From: Kiritimatiellota bacterium
GTDB lineage: Bacteria; Verrucomicrobiota; Lentisphaeria; Oligosphaerales; JAADHN01
Length of the DNA: 39,158 nucleotides
Assembly: GCA_013151865.1 (NCBI GenBank)
Contig: JAADHN010000136.1
Location: forward strand, 1-39,158
Reading direction: 5' to 3'
In this document: piece by piece, positions 16,832 through 24,121 of the stretch
How positions within the stretch are numbered: position 1 is the stretch's first letter
Layout of the letters: each line of letters begins with the position of its first letter
Position numbers and translations under genes: made by a program
The notes under the pieces: model-generated
Databases searched by the model: none
What the model saw: only the letters and a program-made list of their open reading frames with translations
What the model was told of the DNA's origin: nothing

Positions 16832-19675
16832 ATGAAGGAGCGTCCCGTTGTCTCGAAACACCGTGCCGGTCGGCAGCGGCGTCGCATTGCGGCCGCGCTC
16901 CTTACCGCGGCCGCGCTGTTGCTCGGCCCGGCCGTCGCGTCGGTCCGGGCGGCCCCGAGGGTTCGTGCGGGCGCCCTCGAGTTGCGCTTCGTGCCTCCGG
17001 ACCGGATCGCGGCCGGGGTGTCGTCCGATCCGTCTCTAATCGACCGGGTGCGCCTGCGGCTGGAACTCGGACCGAAACACGTCCCCCTCGCCCTCGGGGA
17101 CATCCATGCCGAAAAGACCCTTCCCGGCTTCACCGTGTTCGGACGCATCGCAGAGCCGCTCATGGACGTGGCTGTCGCGTTTACCCCAAGAGGGGAGAGT
17201 CTGCTTTGGACGGTGAAGCTTCGCAACCGGGCGCCGAAGGTCGTGCGGCTCGAATTGGGACCCGAGGTGGTGTTTGGACGCACCACGCGTCCCACAGTCT
17301 TTGACGGATTCAACGAGGACGCGGTCGCTCCGAAAACGCCGGCGCTCATGCACAATTTTCGGATGATGACCCCCTACGCTGCGGCCTGGACCCCACACGG
17401 CAGCGTGGGGACCGCCATTTCGCCCTTGGAACTGCCCTCCTGGCTCCAGCACGCGTATCGGCCCGGCCCGCCCGCGACTTTGACCACGACGACCCGCATT
17501 GTCCTCGCCTCGGGCGAGGAACGTTCCGTCCGGTTCGTGACCGTCGGCGCCCGCGGAGACTGGGGCAAATACGAGATCATGCAGGCGTACTTCGATGCCT
17601 ATCCGAAATGCTTCCTCCCGTTTCCGGGTGTGGACGAGCGCGTGTGGCTCGGCGGTGCGGAGTACCGTGCCTTTCCGGTCCGCGAATGGTCCCCCGAAAT
17701 CTGCCGACGGCTCGGGGCCGGATGGGAATGGTGCTACGCGCCGTTCCGGCGCACCGGCGATATCGTGGGCCGTCCCGAGTTCTGGGATTACACGCCGGTG
17801 CGTCCCTTCAGCAAACGACGCGCCTTGCCCATCGACGCTTTTCACGCTTGGCGCAAGAAAGCGTTTCGGGACGGTGACCGGAAATGCAACGTGATGATGG
17901 CCTTTTACGTCCCGGCCCAAATCTGGTGCGAGGAACGATTGGCCCATCAACGTTACGCCGACGCCCTCACGCTCGACCCCGACTCCCGCATCCGATTCGA
18001 TACGCCCTGGGTCACCGGGAACGACAACGAAGTGAGAGTGTTTCCATTCCGTACTTCGTGGGGCCGGCAGAGTCGGAAGGACATGGGCGAGGTCGCCCAC
18101 CGATTGAACTTGCGGGGCTTTGCCTTCGATACCGCCGATGGCGTCGCCCGCTACCGCGGACCGGCCCTCGCAAACCTCCCGAACAAATACCTCGCCTGGG
18201 ATAAAGACGGCGTGTTCTGCAACGAGAGCGTCGCCGTGGCCAAACTCATGGATTTTGTCCACACATTGCGGACTTCGGACGGCAAGCCGCTGGCCGTGAT
18301 CGGCAACATCGGCACCGGCGTTTATACCTCCGATATTCACTGCGACGCGGCCATGTTCGAAGGCGAGCCGTGGAAACTGTTCCGAACTTATCCGGACCGG
18401 CTTCGCTGGAAACTCGGGCGCAAGGCCGCCGTGTGGTGGGAAGGATACGGCATCGAGCGTTTCATCCGCGACGGCAATGACCCGACTCAGAAGCAGATCG
18501 CGGCGATCATGCGCGGGCTGGCGGATTTCACCTTGCTGCAAAGCCTGCGTCTGGGGTATATCCCGCCGCCCAACTACACTCAAGGCGTCGCCCGTCTCGC
18601 CCGGTGGCTCCCCCGCATTATCGACTGCATACGCCGTGGCTGGCAGCCCGTGCCCGGCGTGCGCGTCCCCGAGCCGCTGTGGGCGGCCCGGTACGGTGTG
18701 GGGCTCGACACCGTCCTGGTCGTGGCGCACGAGACGGGACAACCAGTGAAGGCCGACCTGCGGATCGAGAATTCGCGGTTCGGAGTGGACGGGCGGCTCA
18801 TGGTGGCCGACGCCCGTGGCCGACCGTTGCGCAATGCGTTTCCCTCGGACACCAACACGACGATGATTTCTGCGAATGTGCCGGTGCGGACCCCCAGACT
18901 ATTCGAGGCCGTGGCCGAATTGCTGCCGGCCGACCGGGGTCCGTTTCCATTGAAACAGGGCGAGGTCGCCGTCACACAAGGAGTGGCCCGCCGTCTCGTA
19001 CGCATCCTCATGCAGCCACGCCGCGCCGGCCGCGAGGTTGTCCTCCGCCTGGGCCGGCCGCGAGGTATGCATCTCGTCGCGGCGACTCTCGATGGGCGTA
19101 CTCTCGGGGTGGATGCCGAAGCTCGGTTCTCTTTCCGCCTGACCGCCCCTGCCGCACTCGTTGCGGAGTTCGCATCGGACACGTTCCAAGGCACCGATGC
19201 CGCGCTCTTCGACTTCCCGTTCGTGCGCGACGGCAAGCCCGCCTGCACTATCTTCGTGCCGGAGAAGGTCGGCCCGCGTGTCCGCCGGTCGGCATTCCGC
19301 ATCCAGGAGTACTGGCGCTACTGGTACGGGCGTGCTCTGAAACCCGGACATGATGTCCGCATTCCCATCCGAACCGGTGACCCGACGCCCGCCGGGGACG
19401 CCGCCGCCGTTGTCCTTCGGCTCGATGCAGCCATGCCCACATCCGGTGCAGTGGCGATCCAGGGCAACCGACTGTTGGTCCGGGCGCCGAATGAACTCAT
19501 GTTGGAAAGAACGGTTTCGCACTTGCTCGCGGCATTGGACCACCGCTTTTTCTTCCCGGACCGGATTCTCGGGTCGGCGCTGAACAATAAGGTTGGACTC
19601 GCCGGAAAGGTCCTGACTCCCGCCGGCGCAGCGGACTCCGCAAGCGAATTGGCGGAATTCCCGTTGCTTCCGTGA
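16832..19675 (+). CDS. Large secreted protein of unknown function, possible TIM-barrel glycosidase
   Basis: 947 residues. The ATG at 16832 follows GGAAAGGG and precedes a long signal peptide (arginine-rich, then AAALLTAAALLLGPAVASV, cleavage near residue 40). An upstream ATG at 16796 would weaken the signal. After a beta-rich N-terminal part (about 45-260) comes a segment of about 400 residues rich in Trp, Tyr and Asp (YRAFPVREWSPEI, FAFDTADGVARYRG near 430, AVWWEGYGIERF). It has the look of a TIM-barrel glycosidase, but I recognise no family or catalytic pair. The C-terminus has a stretch QGNRLLVRAPNELMLERTV near 880, similar to the N-terminal domain of alpha-glucuronidases and other secreted PVC enzymes, here in an unusual C-terminal place. 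It is the third gene of the sulfatase/CBM block. Function is not assigned. Confidence 0.85.
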   Translation: MKERPVVSKHRAGRQRRRIAAALLTAAALLLGPAVASVRAAPRVRAGALELRFVPPDRIAAGVSSDPSLIDRVRLRLELGPKHVPLALGDIHAEKTLPGFTVFGRIAEPLMDVAVAFTPRGESLLWTVKLRNRAPKVVRLELGPEVVFGRTTRPTVFDGFNEDAVAPKTPALMHNFRMMTPYAAAWTPHGSVGTAISPLELPSWLQHAYRPGPPATLTTTTRIVLASGEERSVRFVTVGARGDWGKYEIMQAYFDAYPKCFLPFPGVDERVWLGGAEYRAFPVREWSPEICRRLGAGWEWCYAPFRRTGDIVGRPEFWDYTPVRPFSKRRALPIDAFHAWRKKAFRDGDRKCNVMMAFYVPAQIWCEERLAHQRYADALTLDPDSRIRFDTPWVTGNDNEVRVFPFRTSWGRQSRKDMGEVAHRLNLRGFAFDTADGVARYRGPALANLPNKYLAWDKDGVFCNESVAVAKLMDFVHTLRTSDGKPLAVIGNIGTGVYTSDIHCDAAMFEGEPWKLFRTYPDRLRWKLGRKAAVWWEGYGIERFIRDGNDPTQKQIAAIMRGLADFTLLQSLRLGYIPPPNYTQGVARLARWLPRIIDCIRRGWQPVPGVRVPEPLWAARYGVGLDTVLVVAHETGQPVKADLRIENSRFGVDGRLMVADARGRPLRNAFPSDTNTTMISANVPVRTPRLFEAVAELLPADRGPFPLKQGEVAVTQGVARRLVRILMQPRRAGREVVLRLGRPRGMHLVAATLDGRTLGVDAEARFSFRLTAPAALVAEFASDTFQGTDAALFDFPFVRDGKPACTIFVPEKVGPRVRRSAFRIQEYWRYWYGRALKPGHDVRIPIRTGDPTPAGDAAAVVLRLDAAMPTSGAVAIQGNRLLVRAPNELMLERTVSHLLAALDHRFFFPDRILGSALNNKVGLAGKVLTPAGAADSASELAEFPLLP

Positions 19676-20053
19676 AAAAAACGACCGAGGGGACAAAGGG
19701 AGCGGCGTGCGATGACAGGGGCCGCGCCTCGGATCCCCGAATGCTCGAGCGGGATTCCCGGTCCGGGTCAGTCCGGCCGGGCGACATTCGATCCCCAACA
19801 CCATGCCCGCACTCGAGACACCCGTGCTGGGTTCCGTCGTGTCGGCGGCCGACGCGAAGAGCCGGTAGAACCGCCGGATTAGTGTCGGCCCGCACCTTGC
19901 CCTGTGTGCAAGCAAGCAGAGGGTGGCGACTTCCAAGGGCCTCGGCACCGTCCTGAGGAGTTGTGGCGACTGGGAATTCTTTCCTGGCTCGGCCTGTTTC
20001 CAGAGTACCGGCGAGTCGCCGACTCCACGGCGTCGCCACGCACGGTTTTTCAT
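19676..20053. other. Intergenic region before the regulatory block
   Basis: 378 bases between the large secreted protein and the promoter at 20054. Only short frames with composition like background are present. No terminator with a U-run is seen on the plus strand. Confidence 0.45.
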
Positions 20054-20082
20054 TTGACCCGAGGCGGTCGAAGGGCTATAAT
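20054..20082 (+). promoter_or_regulatory. Near-consensus sigma-70 promoter of the regulatory block
   Basis: TTGACC at 20054-20059 (5 of 6 bases) and a perfect TATAAT at 20077-20082, with a 17-base spacer. This is by far the best promoter in the window. Transcription would start near 20089, giving a leader of about 265 bases before the ketosynthase-like gene. That leader contains a short ORF and an imperfect inverted repeat (about 20254-20264 with 20293-20302). Confidence 0.7.
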
Positions 20083-20110
20083 CCGTTCAAGAGATTCAGG
20101 ATCGACGTGC

Positions 20111-20212
20111 GTGAACATCCGACGCCGCTCCGAGAAGGTCTTGCAAGCCGTCGACCCGTTTCCGCCGCCCAAGAAGGCCGGACCCCGGAAGGTGCGACCG
20201 TTGCTCGAATAA
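20111..20212 (+). CDS. Candidate 33-residue basic leader protein
   Basis: GTG at 20111 to TAA at 20212, 33 residues. AGGA at 20098-20101 lies 9 bases before the GTG, and the predicted transcription start is only about 20 bases upstream, so translation is plausible. The product is basic and proline-rich, with a helix-like N-terminal half (NIRRRSEKVLQAVD) and a tail FPPPKKAGPRK ending in PLLE. I recognise no family. It could be a real small protein, a leader peptide that controls the genes downstream, or chance; the frame is also open further upstream. It ends 142 bases before the ketosynthase-like gene. Confidence 0.35.
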   Translation: MNIRRRSEKVLQAVDPFPPPKKAGPRKVRPLLE

Positions 20213-20354
20213 GACCACACATCGGGACGGCACGTACTGAACGACTCGGCATCGATTCGGATCGCTTTGAAGCGCGGGCGGTTTCAGGGACTCGATCGAA
20301 TCGTTCGGACCGCTTGGAGACGTATCGCACACTACACGTGGGGGTTCGGTTCTC

Positions 20355-21593
20355 ATGGCACGACGCGTCGTCATCACGGGAATGGGGGCGGTCACGCCGA
20401 TCGGCATCGGGTTGCGGGAGTACTGGGAGGGGCTGCTCGAGGGCCGGAACGGTGTGGGGCCCATCACGCTCTTTGATCCGAGCGACTATCCCACCCGGAT
20501 CGCGGCCGAGGTTAAAGAGTGGGACCCCGCTCGGTTCATAGATCGGAAGCGTGCCCGACTCATGGCCCGCGGCACCCACGGGGTCGCGGCTGCTCTCATG
20601 GCTCTCGAGGACGCCCAGTGGGATGAGCACCCCGGCGACGGACGACTCGGGGTGGTCGGGGGGGTTGCAACTTCGCCTCAAGATGCGATCGAAGACGCCG
20701 TTGAAACTCTCCAAGATAAGGGGTATGGCAGATCCAGTCCGTTTACGCTACTGAAATGCTTTGCCAATTCTGCAGCATCCGAAACTGGGTTCGCGACCGG
20801 CTTCCAGGAGAAAGTCCTCACAATTTCTACCGCCTGTACGTCTGGACTCAATGCAGTTGGTGAAGCCTTTGCGGAAATTCGAGCCGGTAAGGTCGATGCG
20901 ATGCTGTGTGTTGGTACCGATTCTTTATTGTCCAAATATGTATATGCGTATTTCTGCCGAGCCGGTTTGCTTTCTATGAACAATGAAGATCCCGAGCATG
21001 CAAGCCGGCCGTTCGATGCTAAACGCGATGGCGGCGTGCTGGGGGAAGGTGGCGGCTGTCTCATGATTGAATCCCTCGATCATGCAAAACGCCGTGGGGC
21101 GAGAATCCGTGCTGAAATACTTGGATTCGGGTCGACAGCAATAGGAAACACACGTACGCCGGAATATGACACTGTCCGTGGGATTTCCAATGCAATGCGG
21201 GAAGCTTTTGCAGTCGCAAACGTCAGTCCATTTCACATTGATTATGTTGGCTGCCATGGCTGTTCTGATCCACGTATTGACATTTGGGAAACGCAAGCAC
21301 TCAAACACGTTTTTGGTGACCATGCTTTCCGAGTTTCTATTAGTTCAGTTAAATCAATGATCGGAATACCAACCTGCGCTGCTGGAACGCTCCAGTTGAT
21401 AGCGACTGTATTGGGAATGGAAAAGGGTATCGTAGCCCCAACCACTAATTATGAGTATCCAGATCCGGAATGTGACTTGGATTACGTGCCGAATGTGCCC
21501 AGGCACATCTTGATTCGGAGGGCGCTGGTGTATGCTCACGGTCTCGGCGGCAATGACTCTTCTGTAGTTCTGAAACGAGGATCGGCCATTTGA
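20355..21593 (+). CDS. FabF-like ketosynthase-fold protein lacking one active-site histidine
   Basis: 412 residues, the length of FabF (about 413), from the ATG at 20355 with GGGGGT upstream. The thiolase fold of type II beta-ketoacyl-ACP synthases is clear from MARRVVITGMGAVTPIG onward. The nucleophile is Cys161 (ISTACTSGLNA), the first histidine is His301 (VGCHGCSDPRID) and the lysine is Lys333 (SSVKSMIGIPTCAAG). The second histidine, His340 in E. coli FabF (KSMTGH), is Ile338 here. The gatekeeper Phe400 motif GFGGTN reads GLGGND. Normal decarboxylative condensation is therefore doubtful; acyl transfer, non-elongating condensation or a binding role may be retained. No acyl carrier protein gene is nearby. 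Its stop overlaps the TTG start of the membrane histidine kinase, so the two are coupled. From about residue 116 onward the gene is AT-rich, unlike its first third. Confidence 0.92.
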   Translation: MARRVVITGMGAVTPIGIGLREYWEGLLEGRNGVGPITLFDPSDYPTRIAAEVKEWDPARFIDRKRARLMARGTHGVAAALMALEDAQWDEHPGDGRLGVVGGVATSPQDAIEDAVETLQDKGYGRSSPFTLLKCFANSAASETGFATGFQEKVLTISTACTSGLNAVGEAFAEIRAGKVDAMLCVGTDSLLSKYVYAYFCRAGLLSMNNEDPEHASRPFDAKRDGGVLGEGGGCLMIESLDHAKRRGARIRAEILGFGSTAIGNTRTPEYDTVRGISNAMREAFAVANVSPFHIDYVGCHGCSDPRIDIWETQALKHVFGDHAFRVSISSVKSMIGIPTCAAGTLQLIATVLGMEKGIVAPTTNYEYPDPECDLDYVPNVPRHILIRRALVYAHGLGGNDSSVVLKRGSAI

Positions 21594-24079
21594 CTTTTGT
21601 CAGCACGGTCCTACTGCTTTGCACTATGATAAGCGCCGCGTTCTTGGCGTATGTCTTTTGGCGACGACACACGCGTGCTGTACACTTTGCATTCGCTTTT
21701 CTTATCAGTGCAATAACTGCTTGGGTATTTTGCTGTTTTTTGGTGAGTTTCTTTGTTGATAAGAAACACATAGAATACGCCGGGAGATTTACATTTAGTT
21801 CTTCTGCTTTTATTGCCGGAAGTTATGTTGTTTTTTCTTGGTTTTTTCCTGAATCAGTCTCCCGTAAACCATCCAAAAGAACTGTCATTCTGGTGGGCAT
21901 TTCTACTCTGCTATTCGCGGGCATATCTCTTACTGATCTTGTGCAAAAATCAATTGTACTTGCAGACCATGGACGTGCTCCTGTTTTTGGTCCACTTCAT
22001 TGGCTTTTTATAGTTTATATGTTCTCGATGTTTATTATGGGAACCATAAATCTCTTGTGTTCGTGGAAGTATTCATCTAATGGAAGAGAACGTCTGCAGA
22101 TTAAATATAGTTTCATCGGGTTCTTAATTTCCTTTACTCTGGGTTATGGGGCGGCATTTGCCTTACCTCACTTCACGAGTTTCAGCGACTATTTCCTTTT
22201 GGGCGCGGCCAGTCCTCTGGTTTGGATCGGGTTCACCTCTTATGCCATTTTCCGGCATCGGTTGCTGGATATCGGCGTCGCCATGCGGAACCTGCTGATT
22301 TTCGGGACCACGACCTTGGTGTTGTGCCTGGCTTTCCTGGTTCTCTTCAAGCTGCACTCGTTCTTTCGGGCCACGACTCCCCGGGGCACCTATTGGTTGG
22401 TCGCCGTTTTGCTGTCCATGGCGCTGGCGGCAGTGATCGGCCCTCTCGAACGGCGTGTAACCCTCCTTGTGGACCGCTTCATCTTTCGCCATCGGCACGA
22501 TCAGCAGCAGGCCCTGATCGCTTTCAACGACGGACTGGGACGGACCTTTGGAAGATTCGGCATCGCCGCCTTTGCGGCGGACCAGGTCGCGGTCATTTTC
22601 GCGGCGGAGAGCAGTGCGCTCTACCTGCCTGCGGCGGGCGATGACGATGCCTTGCGCCTGGCCGCCCGCCACGGGACCGGCGACCTGCCGGCGACCCTCG
22701 AAGCCGGGCATGCGTTGGTCGACTGTGCCAGGCGCCACGAGGATGCCGTGTTGCGCGAGGAACTCCTCTACGGTCCCGAAGCCTCGACGGCCACGGCGCG
22801 CGAGGCCGCCGCCGTGCTCGAAGCCGCGGGTGCGGAACTCGCTTCGACGCTCGAATGCCAAGGGCGACTGTTGGGTTTGCTCCTTCTCGGACCGCGACGG
22901 GAGGAGAACACTTACACGTCGGCCGACCTCAAACTCCTCCATGCCCTGGCCGGGCAAACCGCGGTCGCTCTGGACAATGCCCGACTGTACGATGCCATGG
23001 TTTCGTCACGCCGTCATTACGAGGCCATTCTCCAGCATATGCAGCGCGGGGTGCTCACTGTGGATGCGGAACTGCGCATCGTCATGCTCAACCGTGCGGC
23101 GAGTACGTTGTTCAATGTGGACCCCGTCGCCTGGCGGCGTCGCCCGGTCGTGGACTTGGCGCCCGAGTTCGAGGCGCCGCTGCGTGCCGTCCTCCGCCGG
23201 GGAGGGGAGCGCGCCCTGGAAGAGATCACGGTGCGGATCGGCGGGCGGGAACTCCCTCTCGGGTACGAAGTTTCCCGGCTCCCGAGCCTCACCGGACACC
23301 CAACCGGAGCGCTGATCGTCTTCGAGGACCTCACCGAGAGAAGAAAACTCGAAGCCGAAGTGCGCCGAATGGATCGGCTTGCTTCCGCCGGTACGCTTGC
23401 CGCCGGGGTGGCCCATGAGATCAAGAACCCTCTGGTCTCGATTCACACCTTCGCCCAGCTCCTGCCCGAGCGCGGTGATGAGCCGGAATTCCGCGCCGAA
23501 TTCTCGCGCGTGGTCACTTCGGAGGTGGACCGGATCAATCACATGGTGCAGAACCTGCTCCACTTGGCCCATCCCCGAGGGACACGTACCGGCTGCGTCG
23601 ATATGTGCGCGGTGTTGAATGATGCCTTTGTCCTGCTCGATCAACAGTTTCAGAAACACGACATTAACGTGCGGCGGCACGTCCATTGCGGCGACGCTCT
23701 TGTCAGCGGCGACCGCGAGCAATTGTACCAGGTGTTGCTCAATCTCTTTCAGAATGCGCTCGACGCTCTGATCGGTCGGCCCACACGTATTTTGCGTGTT
23801 TCTCTCGAAAAAGGCATGGGACGGCTTGGCAACGAGCCCAAAAAGGTGGTAGTAGTACGCGTCGGCGACAACGGTCCGGGCATCGAGTCTGTCCACTTGG
23901 CGCACATCTTCGATCCGTTTTACACGACCAAGCCGTCGGGGCATGGTCTGGGCCTCTCGATCTGCCACGGGATCATCCGTGACCACGGCGGCGTGATCCG
24001 AGCCCGCAGCGAGGTTGGCAAAGGAACGGAATTCACGATAGAACTTCCCCTTTTCGACCAGGCCGGACGGGGAAAGTGA
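21590..24079 (+). CDS. Membrane histidine kinase (7TM-type sensor, GAF, PAS, HisKA, HATPase)
   Basis: 829 residues. The start is TTG at 21590, overlapping the ketosynthase stop (TTGA); GAGG lies about 9 bases upstream, and the next ATG (21626) would cut into the first helix. Residues about 1-275 contain eight or nine hydrophobic helices, resembling the 7TM sensor module of some histidine kinases. A GAF domain follows at about 297-466 (VAVIFAAESSALYLP to QTAVALDNARLYD), then PAS at about 475-590 (LTVDAELRIVMLNRAAS). The H-box AAGVAHEIKNPL places the phosphorylated His at 609. The ATPase domain has the N-box NLFQNALDAL, GDNGPGIE and GHGLGLSICHGI. All kinase motifs are intact. The signal is probably sensed in or near the membrane, and the likely phosphoacceptor is the NtrC-type regulator downstream. 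Codons 1 to about 203 are AT-rich and the rest is GC-rich. Confidence 0.93.
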   Translation: MTFVSTVLLLCTMISAAFLAYVFWRRHTRAVHFAFAFLISAITAWVFCCFLVSFFVDKKHIEYAGRFTFSSSAFIAGSYVVFSWFFPESVSRKPSKRTVILVGISTLLFAGISLTDLVQKSIVLADHGRAPVFGPLHWLFIVYMFSMFIMGTINLLCSWKYSSNGRERLQIKYSFIGFLISFTLGYGAAFALPHFTSFSDYFLLGAASPLVWIGFTSYAIFRHRLLDIGVAMRNLLIFGTTTLVLCLAFLVLFKLHSFFRATTPRGTYWLVAVLLSMALAAVIGPLERRVTLLVDRFIFRHRHDQQQALIAFNDGLGRTFGRFGIAAFAADQVAVIFAAESSALYLPAAGDDDALRLAARHGTGDLPATLEAGHALVDCARRHEDAVLREELLYGPEASTATAREAAAVLEAAGAELASTLECQGRLLGLLLLGPRREENTYTSADLKLLHALAGQTAVALDNARLYDAMVSSRRHYEAILQHMQRGVLTVDAELRIVMLNRAASTLFNVDPVAWRRRPVVDLAPEFEAPLRAVLRRGGERALEEITVRIGGRELPLGYEVSRLPSLTGHPTGALIVFEDLTERRKLEAEVRRMDRLASAGTLAAGVAHEIKNPLVSIHTFAQLLPERGDEPEFRAEFSRVVTSEVDRINHMVQNLLHLAHPRGTRTGCVDMCAVLNDAFVLLDQQFQKHDINVRRHVHCGDALVSGDREQLYQVLLNLFQNALDALIGRPTRILRVSLEKGMGRLGNEPKKVVVVRVGDNGPGIESVHLAHIFDPFYTTKPSGHGLGLSICHGIIRDHGGVIRARSEVGKGTEFTIELPLFDQAGRGK

Positions 24080-24121
24080 TGAAATACCGAAAGCGAACCG
24101 CACGGGAGGATAGGAGGAACC

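Noticed and set aside
20355-21593. Calling this gene fabF, an ordinary fatty-acid elongation enzyme
   Set aside because: The second active-site histidine is isoleucine, the gatekeeper loop is changed, and no fatty-acid genes are beside it, so the symbol would mislead.
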